A DNA stretch of 64,000 nucleotides from Lithobates sylvaticus (taxonomy: Eukaryota > Chordata > Amphibia > Anura > Ranidae). Location: assembly GCA_028564925.1 (NCBI GenBank), contig CM053026.1, positions 607,620,457 through 607,684,456 of the forward strand, given 5' to 3'. The translations under genes were made by a program, and so were the position numbers. The notes below the pieces were generated by a model. The model did not search any database. It was not told the DNA's origin and worked only from the letters and a program-made list of their open reading frames with translations. Shown here one piece after another: positions 42,889-54,419 of this stretch (positions within the stretch are counted from its first letter, which is position 1; the number at the start of each line of letters is the position of its first letter).

Positions 42889-44061
42889 CAGTGGTGGCTG
42901 GTGCTCAAATTTTCTTGGGGGAAAAGAAAGAAACTGAAAAATACAGAACCCCCCCCACCAATTGCAGCCACTTGTACCCATCAAAAGCAGCCATTGTGCC
43001 CATCAAACACAGCCACTTATGCCCATTAAATGCACCCACTTGTGCCCATCAAATGCGGCCCCTTGTGCCCAAATGCAGCCACTTGTGCCTATAATATGTA
43101 GCCACCTGTGCCCATCAAATGCAGCCACCTGTGCCCATCAAAAGCAGCCACCTGTGCCCAAACGCAGCCACCTGTGCCCATCAAACGTGGCCACCTGTGC
43201 CCATCAAACGTGGCCACCTGTGCCCATCAAATGCAGTCACCTGTGCCCATCAAATGCAGTCACCTGTGCCCATCAAAAGCAGCCACCTGTGCCCATCAAA
43301 CACAGCCACCTGTGCTCATCAAACACAGCCACCTGTGCTCATGAAACACAGCCACCTGTGCTCATCAAACACAGCCACCTGTGCCCATCAAACGCAGCCA
43401 CTTGCCCATCAAACGCAGCCACTTGCCCATCAAATTCAGCCACTTGTGCCCATCAAATGCAGCCACCTGTGCCCATCAAATGAAGCCACTTGTGCCCTTC
43501 AAACGCAGCCACCTGTGCCCATCAAATGCAGCCACTTGCCCATCAAACACAGCCACCTGTGCCTACTGAAACCCCCACCCCGCACGCATGGATCATGGCT
43601 CTGGCACCCCCGCATGCGGATCGTGGCTCTGGCACCCGAGGGGGGGTGCAGCCGACTCAGCTGAGGGGACTTATCTCTCAGACTGGCGGCGACCTCTGCT
43701 CCAGCGTGAGTCTCCTCGCTCCTCTTCCTAAGCGCCAGGCATCCAATAGGGTGACCTGGCGCTTTGGCCAATCAGGAAGCAGGTCTGACGTCCTGCCTCC
43801 TGATTGGCCGGGAGGAAGGCTAGTGTGAAAATAATGAAAATTAATTCGCTATTGTCACACAATTTGGAGGGATCAGGGCGCACTCTCTGCGCCCCGAGCC
43901 CACCCTATTTTGAAGCCTATTAGAGCCTCTGGCTCTAATCAGGTGCTTCAAAATATACCACCCCCGCCATAGGAATCCATGCGTCTGGCGTCCTGAAAGG
44001 GGCCGGGCGCATGGATGGGAGGGGGGGCGCCTGTGCGCACACAGTGCATGGGCCGCCTCTG
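42889..44061 (+). mobile_element. hAT MITE with exact 8-bp duplication and internal minisatellite
   Basis: 1173 bp, starting CAGTGGTGGCTGGTG. The right end read on minus starts CAGAGGCGGCCCATG. The octamer ATAGGACC is identical at 42881-42888 and 44062-44069. The left half is a 23-bp tandem array and the right half is unique GC-rich sequence shared with 11188-11765. No transposase is encoded. Confidence 0.92.
42966..43565 (+). repeat. 23-bp minisatellite inside the hAT element
   Basis: About 25 units of CACCTGTGCCCATCAAACGTGGC and variants (AATGCAGC, AACACAGC). Some units are shortened. Because 23 is not a multiple of three, the array stays open in several frames and gives repetitive pseudo-proteins with no biological meaning. 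Confidence 0.9.
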
Positions 44062-44069
44062 ATAGGACC

Positions 44070-45150
44070 ATAATATCTGCAATACTAATGTTAGAAGGAC
44101 GTGCATATTTTCTTTGGGTGACTGGTCTTGTCTCTGTTCTGCTCTGTTGCTCTTGTCTCTCCCCTTCCTGTCGTTTTTCATAGGCTGCCTGTAGTGGGTG
44201 GAGCCTGCTGGATCCCTCCTACAGATTCACTTTCTGCACAGACCATATACATCACAGTTATGATGTCACTGCTACTTTTACAAGCCTATGTATACACAGT
44301 GTGATGCCCTCTTGTGATAGACATCGGTATTACCAGACATCTTAGGTTATCCTAGCAGCTGGATGCTTGTGCATGACAGATTGAGGCATCCTCTGTTTTT
44401 GATGCACTACTTTCTGCTTTAAGGCAGCATTCGATCTGGTGAGTGCAGACCGTATGGTATTGGCACTGAGCACAAGTGGCGGTGTGCCGCAGGTTAAGGT
44501 GGAAGTTTTCTCCTGGACTCTGGAAGACACCATTCTATCCTTACACTTTACATCTTTTCTCTGGGACTTTATTCATTCATTCAGTATTACAGATATTATG
44601 GTCCTATGGGTTTTTTATATGCACATAAACTGATTTATAGTATTTTTTGTTGTAGTAGGCACTGCACATTGACATTTTTTTTCAGAATGGGTTTGATATA
44701 TAGACCTATTGCTAGCTGCCTTGGCATATCTTTAACACAGACTTTTTCTATTTACTTCTTATACACTGATCTACGTTGCAGGCTATAGTGGAGAAAATCC
44801 AACAGTCCAATTGCACAGGAGTAAAACTTTCTACTTAAAGTTTTTGTCTATTGAAATCAAATGACCATACATCATTGAAAGTAAACCTGTATTTTATTTT
44901 AAACTTCAAAACTACTGCAAAATAATAGGCTCTGCAAAATGCTTGTTATTACTTTTAATGGTACTGCTCTGTGATATAGGTGTCAAAGATTTGATGGGCA
45001 AATAGCCTAACAGAAAATTCAACCAAAGCTCTTTGGTAAGCATTCACCCTATATTTGAAGCCACATACATTTCCAGATGAAGCAGACAGAACCTTTGTAA
45101 TCCTGCAGCCAGACAAATGTGGGCAGAGACTGCTGCTGATGTGTTCACTA
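44070..45150. other. No gene recognised
   Basis: Unassigned mixed sequence. Short frames lack recognisable similarity. Confidence 0.4.
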
Positions 45151-45861
45151 GGGATGGGCCAACAGTTTGGCCCGAGCATAAGTTCGGGCCGAACATTCTC
45201 TGTTCAAGCGTTCGGCAAACATCCAAACAAACAGGTCGTTCGACCGTTTGTTTGGCACTCCGAACTGACCACAATGCATTGCGGCGCTGAACAGTGCATT
45301 GCAAGCCCTGATTGGCTGAGGCAGTGAAAGCTTCAGCCAATCAGGGCATAGAGCACTGTCATAGTCATGATTGGACACTGTCATCATGACTTTATGCAAT
45401 CATGGCTCATTACGCCCCACAGTATAAAAGTATTCTTTCAATGGCAACCATTTTCAGTGTGATTTTGGCGTGAAGAGAGATAGAACAGGTCTCTGTCCAG
45501 TGCTATTAGTTAGTGTGCTATACTGTGCTATTTTGCTTCAATTGTCAGTGTAGAATATTAGTTTAGTGTCAGTCTAGGGATAGTGTTAGTGTAGTGAGGA
45601 GGATCATCATTCAGTTTTGCATAGTGTGCAGCTAGTGTAGGGACAGCTCATATAGTTCCACTGTAGTGTAGTGAGAACGTGTCATTCATAAATACATTAG
45701 TGTAGAGTAGGGACAGCTCCGATTGTTTTAGTGTAGTGAGACTGTGTCAGTAATCTTTACATTAGTGTATAGCTAGAGTAGGGACAGTTCAGATAGCGTC
45801 AGTGTAGTGACGGTTGAACCCCCCTCTATTTGATTGCGTTACTGCCAGTTTAAGAGATGAG
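45151..45861 (+). repeat. Dispersed repeat with degenerate tandem units
   Basis: CTAGGGATGGGCCAACAG looks like a repeat terminus. A GC-rich part has an inverted pair (GCCCTGATTGGCTGA...TCAGCCAATCAGGGC, 45307-45347). From 45480 to 45830 imperfect ~80-95 bp units contain TAGTGTAGTGAG and AGGGACAGCTC. No protein. Confidence 0.55.
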
Positions 45862-46118
45862 ACCAGTGCCCACTTGTAGGCTCTGAGGAAAGGGGTGCTC
45901 CTCAGAAACGCGTCAGCCATTCACTAGAGGAAGCATCAGATTCCCTCGGTATCCAAGATTTGAGGTTGAAGTTCCTAGCTGTGGACGTTTTCATCTATGC
46001 ATTTGCCTTCAACTTGTACTCGTTTGTGAGTAGAAAATCTGCTGTTTTATCCTTTTTAATAAAGCCTTTTTAGTGGTAATGCACAAAGGTCGGTGCGCCC
46101 TTCTGTTTTTTCTTTTTT
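45862..46118 (+). mobile_element. SINE-like repeat with hammerhead-like box, plus copy
   Basis: Same order as 10504-10760 (minus): box, ACTCGTTTGTGAGTA, AATAAAGCC, TAGTGGTAATGCACAAAGGT and GGTGCGCCC with a T-rich end. It is inserted in a 36-bp tandem array; TACTGCCAGTTTA lies on both sides, but this is also part of the array unit, so it is not proof of a target duplication. Confidence 0.7.
45879..45918 (+). ncRNA. Hammerhead-ribozyme-like motif, best copy
   Basis: Helix I strand GGCT (45879-45882), CTGAGGA (45883-45889), helix II region AAGGGGTGCTCCTCA, GAAACGCGTC (45905-45914), then AGCC (45915-45918), which pairs fully with GGCT. All invariant hammerhead core positions are present, with GUC before the cleavage point. 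Helix III is only ACG/CGU with no loop, so any activity would probably need two copies side by side, as described for minimal hammerheads of Penelope-like elements. Confidence 0.55.
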
Positions 46119-46262
46119 CTACTGCCAGTTTAATGCCATATAGTTCTGTGTGCGTTACTGCCAGTTTAACGCCATATAGTTTTGTGTGCGTTACTGACAG
46201 TTTAATGCCATTTACTTCTGTGTGCATTACTGCAAGTTTAATGCCATATAGTTCTGTGCGTC
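46118..46262 (+). repeat. 36-bp tandem repeat, four units
   Basis: Units built on TACTGCCAGTTTAATGCC and ATATAGTTCTGTGTGCGT. The 36-bp period keeps one frame open, which explains the short repetitive frames on both strands. Confidence 0.85.
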
Positions 46263-46473
46263 CCTGCACATTTAGCACATTATATTGCAGTATATTATAG
46301 TGTATCCGTGTGTGTCTGTGTAGTGTGAGTGCTCAAATTAAAGTGCACCAAATACCACTTTACATTGATTAAAGTGCATCTACGTACAGATTTCCACTTC
46401 TTCTTTACATTTGCTTATAAGCACCACCCCTCCCTCCCAATAATGTCTGGGAGGACAACAAGGAGCAGATGAT

Positions 46474-46652
46474 TGCCGTTTAGCCACAATATACGGGGAC
46501 ACAAGGTGAGTGCATGTGCTGTTGAATTGTCTCCCCCAAAGCTTCACGTGAGGGGTATGAGAGGAAGAGTTGCCGTGTTGTTTAGCCAAACCCATGAATA
46601 AGTCTGTATGATGAAACATGTCGGGGCTGCGGCTAAACGGCAATCATCTGTA
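46474..46652. repeat. Inverted repeat beside a GAAACATGTC box
   Basis: AGATGATTGCCGTTTAGCC near 46475 and its complement near 46632. GATGAAACATGTCGGGG next to the right arm (about 46608-46624) resembles the GAAACGCGTC box with a CA/TG helix III, but no helix II or full CUGANGA is present. Confidence 0.5.
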
Positions 46653-48383
46653 AGCACTTCATGCTGCACACCAGATCAGGGAGTGATGGTTCAAGCTAAG
46701 AGGAGCAAATGAGAGTTATTTCTAAGCCGTACACCTCGGGTCCGCTGTGACCACACTATATACCACTACAGACATTTTAACCAAGAGCTTTTTGCTGTGA
46801 TTTTACCCGCTGGCTTTGAAGTAATGTGAGTGTAATGGTTGAAGTTTTTCACGTAGTTTTTTATTAAACTGGTTTTACAATATTACACTATTTGGAGCAC
46901 CTTTTATTTTTATGTGGAGAGATCCTGTACACATGCTTGCGGCCTGATAACGGAGATCAGTTGACCCTGTTTGTGTGGTTCAAAGCGTATATGCCAAGCC
47001 CAAGAGTGTAAGGCATAAATATCTGGTGAGTGTGTCATCCAAAGAGAGCGAAATCACTGGCACTTATTGGTGTGGTGGAAGATCAGAAAAGTTTACACTG
47101 AATCAGTTCTTTTCCAGATGAACCTTATTATGCTTATGGACTTTTAAGTTGAATTTAGTTTATTTTCACTTGTCACAGGGTGATATTGTTACACTGATAA
47201 TCATTACATTGTTGCACTGATTATTTTTATTTTCTTTACAGCGATACTTTAAACTGTATTGATTATGAAGTTATTTTTATCTATTTTTAGGTTCATGATT
47301 TTTACACTATTGTAGTTTAATACACATGTGTGTAATCTAGCGCCACTTATTTTTTACTATCAAGTCTAGATAGGGGTTAAAAATACGGTTCACATTTTAC
47401 ATCATTAAAGTGGCAGCAGGGCAGTTTGTTTTATTTTCTAGAGGCGCAGTGGTGGTACTTTAAGTGTGGGCTTACGAGACTTGCTGACCATCAGTTATAT
47501 ATAACTAACATATTTTGTCAAAAACAGAAAAACACAGAAGTCTTCTTAATATAGATGTATTAAATGCACTTTATTTTATAGTATGTCGTAATACTGTATG
47601 CTAACAGCACTCCTAAATGACTTCACAGGAAGTAGACAAGTCTTTGATGTACATTCGCTTGATAGCAAGATAGGGCCCAAAGCAACATAATTATCTCCAT
47701 TGGGGAAAAAAAAGAAATATATAATTGAAGCAGACTTGTGTAGTATTAGATGCTTAATGGTTGTTTGTTCACCCTGTTGTTTAGAGTTAAAGTTATAGAC
47801 CCTCAAGAGACATTTCCTGCTACTTTTGGCTTAGTTCTTGTTAAATAGGCCAGCAATTAAAACATGGGTACCATATTGTTAATGCATATTCCTATCCAGA
47901 CACCAGCAGTATGGCAGAGACCATTCAGAATAATAAGATACCTTTATATTCTGCAACCCTCTGGATATGGAAATGAGCATAGCAAGCACTTTAAGAGTCC
48001 TCTGGGCTCTGAAACGTCATTAGAACCACAGTCATTAAGAGACAGTTGTGTTACATCTCAAGGGATTGTTGTCCTTATCTTTTAAAAAATGTTAATAATC
48101 TTATGCAATGTGTCAAAGTTCTTTAAATAACTATTGTAACTTTCTTTACCAACTACAATAATAAATCTGACATATCAGTAGTGCTATATATAAACTTTAC
48201 AGAAGGGGAATTTGAATAGATGTATGTATTCTTTAGTTCAATGGTGTTCTAGATATATTAACTTTTAGGTGATAGTAATGGTAAGTCATATCATTTCTGC
48301 ATTTATTAGGCAAGAATTTGTGAATAATATTTCCTTCCCTTAGGGTTTGGTACAGTTCTGCAGCCGTCCCTTCCCTGCTGGAT
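46653..48383. other. Repeat-like then unassigned sequence, no gene
   Basis: 46650-47470 has retroposon-like words (TTATTAAACTGGTTTTACAA, ACACTATTTGGAGCACC) but no defined ends. 47480-48383 is AT-rich without features. Confidence 0.35.
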
Positions 48384-48476
48384 AGACATGTGCAGTTTGT
48401 TTTGTTCCGAATTGAAATTCAAACAAATTTTCAGTTTTCGGACATTCAGAATTTTTGAATTAGAAAAGTACAGAAT
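48384..48476 (+). repeat. Terminal fragment of the TAGACATGTGC family
   Basis: TAGACATGTGCAGTTTGTTT then TTCCGAATTGAAATTC, like 9048 and 61130. The TTAA-bounded repeat starts directly after it, at its inner end. Confidence 0.65.
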
Positions 48477-48480
48477 TTAA

Positions 48481-49060
48481 CCACTTCAGCCCGGAAGGAT
48501 TTGCCCCCCTAATAACCAGGTATTTTTTTGCGATACAGCACTGCGTCGCTTTAACTGACAATTACACGGTCATGCAACGCTGTACCCAAACAAAATTGAC
48601 ATCCTTTTTTTCCCATTAATAGAGATTTTTTTGGTGGTATTTGATTACCTCTGCGTTTTTAATTTTTTGCACTATAATCAAAAAAGACCGACAATTTTGA
48701 AAACATTTTGCTATAATAAATATCCCCCAAATTTTTTTAAAAACAAATTTCTTCATCAGTTTAGGCCAATATATATTCGTCTACATATTTTTGGTTAAAA
48801 AAAAATCACAATAAGGGTATATTGATTGGTTTGTGCAAAAGTTATAGCGTCTACAAAATAGCGGATAGATTTATGGAATGTGTATGGCATTTTTTTTTTT
48901 TTTACTAGTAATGGCGGTAATCTGTGATTTTTAGCAGGACTGACATTGCAGCGGACAGATCGGACACTTTTGACACTTTTTTGGGACCATTGACATTTAT
49001 ACAGCAATCAGTGCTATAAATATGCACTGATTATTGTATAAATGTCACCGGTAAGCTGAA
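48481..49060 (+). mobile_element. TTAA-bounded high-copy repeat, 3'-truncated
   Basis: TTAA (48477-48480) then CCACTTCAGCCCGGAAGG, followed in order by GCGATACAGCACTGCGTCGC, TAACTGACAATTACACGGTC, TTTGGTGGTATTTGATTACC, CAGTTTAGGCCAATATATAT, AAAAGTTATAGCGTC and GGGACCATTGACATTTATAC, the same blocks as 12945-13882. Confidence 0.78.
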
Positions 49061-49078
49061 TGTGTAACACTGTTTCTC

Positions 49079-49333
49079 TTAGCCTGGGCTCACACTTTGT
49101 GTGGTCCTGGGCATAGCAGGGGGTCAGGTGTGTCCCCGTTCACCATTTTAGGTCTGAGTTAGGTCAGAATTTTTGCCTTAATTTGGACCTGAAACTGAGC
49201 CAAAGACAAACAGGACCCTTCTGCTGTGTGCTCCATGGCTGCGCCGGAGATGTGTGAACCGGCTCCATTGAGAGCCGGTCACAATCTCCTATCATGCAAA
49301 TTGAATACGAGGAAAGTGTGAACCCAGCCCTAG
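49079..49333. mobile_element. TIR MITE (CTGGGCTCACACTTT family)
   Basis: Left TTAGCCTGGGCTCACACTTT, right end read on minus CTAGGGCTGGGTTCACACTT. The interior has GAGCCGGTCACAATCTCC against GGAGATGTGTGAACCGGCTC, so it is self-complementary. No coding capacity. Confidence 0.65.
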
Positions 49334-49852
49334 TCCACTTTATCTCCCCACACACAGCAAACCTACACAGGTGTATACTTTCAATCCCCAAATTACCCCC
49401 CACCAAACTTATTTAGATGAATAGCACACTGACTACCCATAGATTGATACATTATAGATACTTTTAAACACTCATTGTTTAGAAACAAAGCAACATTAGC
49501 ACATAATATATATGAGAGAGAGAGAGGTGTATGTATGTGTCAGGGAAGAGGGAGTAATATTTCCAGGGACACTACACTGCTAAGTCAGATACGAGGTAAG
49601 TGCTATTTACAGAGACGCTCTACTACTGAGAATGTAAGGACAGACAATTAATTCTACTTTTATTGTGAATGCAGAAGTTGTGATCAACAAAGTGCAATTT
49701 AACAGTTCATCAGCATTAAGTTTTATGAAGAAGGAAAAAATTATTGAGAACTCCAGTGTAGTGGCAGACAGTTTGAAACAGACCTAGGGGAGTCTCAATG
49801 GATTATAGCACTACAGAAAGACTTGGACAGACCCTCAGCTGGCTGTAAAATG

Positions 49853-49990
49853 AAGCCCTGGTTCACACTGATTGCGGGAATAAAACTGTGCGAGTTCAGC
49901 TGAACACGCGCAATTTCATTCCCGTATGTCGGTCCCGTCTTCGGCGATTTCAGAGACATCTGTGTGGGTAGGACAGTACAATTGCCACAG
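49853..49990 (+). repeat. Possible related MITE fragment
   Basis: GCCCTGGTTCACACTGATTG resembles the terminus of the element at 49079. The other end is not visible. Confidence 0.4.
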
Positions 49991-52900
49991 ATTCGGCATG
50001 TTTACTATCAGAATAGGTTCACTAATGCAGGCTCTGATTGGCTCCTAGTGCTGGTTCTCCTAGTCTGAGTGCTGAAATATGGGAGATAACAGGAATCTGA
50101 TATTGCTACAGTTTTGCATACTTACATTAGTTGCTTATAAAATACATTTAAATTAAATAACCCCATTAATTGCTAATTTTATATCTGGGACCACTACAAA
50201 TGACTAAAACTGAAAAAGTTGCTGAAATGGTAAATTGCAATTGATTGATCACCCCCTTTGCATTTGCAATAAAGTAGAAGTGATTGGCATAAACCAGGCA
50301 ATTATTTTTCTGCAAAGGGAATGTGTAACAGTTTTGCATCTATAAATAGACATAGCATCTTCATACTGCAGAAGATACATTATAACAGACAAGCATATTA
50401 GTTATTGATGCAGTATGTAGAGTACATGAAAAACAATGATCTTTAAACCTCATAGGAGTTGTCTTCTTATGTTCGGTAATTAAATAATAGGTTATGCATT
50501 CTTCCCTGTGGCAAATCAAAACAGAGAAAAAAATGGTTACAGTAACATATCATTTTCATTTTTCATATTGTGTCTATCACATCCACCACCATATATAACA
50601 AAGAAAATATGTGTGAATATCAAATTCTGACAGTACAGGTCATATGTCTGAAGCTTAGTTAAAATCTGGCAGTTAGATAAATTAGGCAGGAAAGTTAACC
50701 TGCAGCTGCCTCTGAGCTATCTGTGTACTGACAAATGTTCTTTTTCATCAGGGAATTGAGGTCAGTAATGGGATATCATATCAGTAGAGTAGTACTGTCC
50801 TCCCATTTTATTTCTCCTAAATGCTTGGAGTTAACAAAGGTCTGTTGTCTTGCAGAGCACTTTTAAGCAAATGTCAAAGGCTCCATAAAAATGAAATACA
50901 GAATAATAAAAATGTGAGTTTGAAGTTCCTTCCCAAACTGTTATGATAAAAATGATTTGTGTTAATAATCCAATTTATCATCATTATGAGTATGACTTGA
51001 AAAGCATTTCATAACCATCATTGCATGTTTAAGAATATTTAATTAAAATGTTAGCCTTGGGAATGCAGTTAATCAGTTTTCCTAAAGAAATAAATACCAA
51101 GAGTCTGCTAATGGCCAAAGAATATTGAGGAATTTCTGTCTTTCTATTGGTCTATTCACTGCTATTTAAACTCTATATAAAAGATAATACGTTGTCTGGA
51201 TAAAATAGAGGTTTTACAATAAAAATAATGAAAGTTTTGTTTTTCATATTGGCTGATCAGATGTTAAAAATATTAAAAGCTCTTCAAAAAAGATATTATA
51301 TTATTTACATATAGGGACACTGATTCTGAGACAGATCCTATGATACTGAAAGTCCTGATGGCCTTGTATATGAAGGCTGCAATGCAGTCAGAGAAAAAAA
51401 TGTCCACTGATTCAGGGCCAGCCTTTTGCAGCGAGGCAGAAGCGGTCTCCAAGATATGCAAGAAAGAAAAATAAAGCAGGCGCCTCTGAGTGTAGACTTT
51501 TAGGTGTGTATTTAAAAATCATATAGTAACTTACATTTGGGATTACAATGCAGGGTACATCTGTTCATAAAACGCTCAGAGCGCTATCCATCATGCTGGT
51601 CAAACAAAGGGAAGTTGTCTTGGCCACTCTGCAGTGTCTTCTGGCCGGCAAGATGATAGTGTAGTGGGGGGAGAGCTGAAGAAGAGGCTTGGAACGCTCC
51701 TTGGACCACAGCGCTGGTTGGGATGATGTCACAGGCGTGAACAGATGTACCCTTCATTGTAACCCCAAATGTAAGTTACTATGTGATTTTTTTAAATACA
51801 AACCTAACAGTCTACACTCGCCTGCATTGTTTTTCTTTCATAAGTAAAAATGGCATTGGGCTATTTATAAAAAATTAAATTAGCAGTTCAGCCACAATTC
51901 CCCCAAGATTCACCAAAACCTTATTTACTGACATTTGACAGCAGTTGCACTTCAATAGGAAAAAGGTCTTTCTTGTGACATGGACTTTCTTATGGAAGAA
52001 AACTGTGCCTGGTTTAGATGCCAAATGGTTGCATTTTCACTGTAAATGCAGCAATTAATACATTTAATACCAATTTTAACAAATGCAGCACAACACACCA
52101 GGAATGTTTTGAGAGAGATTCCCAGAAAAAAAAGTTTCCGAAAGGCAACAGACACTGCAGCACAACCTGTGTCTAAACGGAGTTTCTGGAAAGGTGCCTC
52201 TTCTATGGTGAACTGGTTTTAGTCTTCCCTGAGATCCCTAGTCAGTTCAATGTGCACATAGGTAACATAATTCAGTAAAGAAAACAATGATTACAACCAC
52301 TTTTAAGTCTATTTTAAATATTTTTTACCTTCCAGGTTCAAGGGATATATGATTTAGCATTTGAAGCTGATTAGAAGGAGAAGCAGGGTCCCTTCTTGCT
52401 CATTGCTCAAACTTCATTTAAGCTATGAAGAAATTCCCACTCTTGGCATGGTTTTATGTGCCAATTTAAGTCACTGACCCATGTAGGCAGATGAGATCTT
52501 CTGGCTTCTCTCTGACTTTTCTGATTTACATGCTTACAAACCCAACAATTAAAGGATAGGTTCAGCTTTTGAACCAGGTTACCCCCCCCCCCTTACCCCC
52601 TGTCCCCCTCCTACATGACAGAGGAGGGCAGAGGTTCCTCTGTTCCTCTGTCCAGCAGCTGTCACATTTAAAATTGGTGCAGCTGTGTGGGGCTCCACCA
52701 GGCACAGCCATTTCATTCATTTAGAGATCTGGGAATAAAAAAAAAATGACAAGTTCCTTTAGCCACCATGGTATATGGACTTGTAGTTTCAATGGACTGA
52801 AAGCATTCTGATCAGCATGCTCACAGTCCATTTACAGTTTCTACATCTGTAAAACTGACAGCTTGTACAGAGGTAAGGGCACATAGCTGTATGCAGTGTG

Positions 52901-54419
52901 TGCAGGAGCCTGACATTTCACCTGTGATCCATGCGCAATGCTCTGCAGGTTCCAGTGAACAAATAATAATGCTCATTTTTTTCCTGAAAAAATATGTGAA
53001 TGTTGTATTATTTTTATTTATTTTTTACAACATTTTCAAAAAGAGGTAAACAGTGGCACCCCCTGTATTTTGTGATGACAGATTTATTTTGCTACTCTTT
53101 TCATTTATAAATACTTTTGAACATTATATTAATAAATATTTACCTCAATCTTTTTGTTTTTCAACCTTTTGGATGGTTTTGAATACTGGTTCAGTTTTTA
53201 ATGTTTTCCCAAATATAACTGTTACTACCAATTTTAGACAGTTCTTCAAAGTAACACCTATTTTTTCTTTGATTTATAAATGACTGGGAAAGAAAGCTGT
53301 GATGTCATGTGAAATAACGTGGAAGCACAAAATAGTGTGAAGAGAAAAATATTGGTATTTTTATGTTAAAAAAAAAAAAAATCACCTTTGGGATCCTGTG
53401 TTTTTTTTATAATTAAAAGAGTTGTTAAACTCTTAGTACAGCTATCCTTTAAGTAACCCTCCTTCCCCACCTAGCAACCTCAAATTCTATACTTACCCAT
53501 TGTGTTTCCCAGCTAGGTTTTTTACACACACACAGAGAAAAATCTCTCTTAATAGCAATGGAATCTGGTGGGGTGCATGCGAAATGGCGTGTCAGTAAAA
53601 ATGAATGGAGATGTTTTCAGCACAAGCATGAAAAACGAAGATTGTCAGAAGACCTCTCGAGCAGTGGCTGGGCAGCTTTTAGCAGATCACACCGTAAACA
53701 ACCTAAGAGATACAGGGACACGTAGGTTTAGGATTTGAGGGGGTTGTTGGTGAGAGGAGAGGTGGGTATTTTAAAAAAATAACTAAACAAAGTCATGTTA
53801 TCCTTTATTGATCATTTGCACGGTTTTGGAGCATTTAGGAGAAATAGCCATATGTAGAATGTTGACAGCGGATGTAAAAAATATAAAATGCAATACATTT
53901 TATTATGTATTATTATACATATTTATTCATTTTACTTCACTTTTCTAACAATTTTTATATGCGGTGGTACAAAGTTCATAATAGCCCAACCAGAAAACAT
54001 AAAAAGACTTTAAATTGGCATTTGTTGCATAAATCCTTTATTATACTAAAAAAGGTATAGACAGAAAGCTGAAAACCAATTGCCATTTCATGATAGTGCT
54101 TACTCATAAAGAAAGAATCTATGAATAAGTACTAACATTCAGTTGTGTGCCTGCAGTTGTGTGTATGTAAAGCAAAACAAAAAAGCAGGGAGTCTATAAT
54201 TGTAGTAATAACTTTATTCCATTTCAAGGTAAAAAAAATACATCCACAAAAGGAGAATATAAATTCACTTACCTGTGGCCCAGAAAAAATACTCTGGGCC
54301 TAGACTACCATTAAAGCTTTCACCTGGAAGTGAGAGAAACTCCATCTCATTTCTGGTGCTGGATGCTGCACATGACACAGTGATGGTGCTGACTGGTGAT
54401 CACTTGAGTCGGACCTATT
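49991..54419. other. Long unassigned region without recognised repeats or genes
   Basis: About 4.4 kb of AT-rich single-copy-looking DNA. Frames are short and carry no recognisable domains. It includes a run of C at 52584-52592. Host intron or intergenic DNA is the likely content. Confidence 0.5.

Noticed and set aside
42962-43664. Long overlapping plus-strand frames rich in CAHQ/CPSN/PVPIK
   Set aside because: They are translations of the 23-bp minisatellite in all frames and match no protein family.
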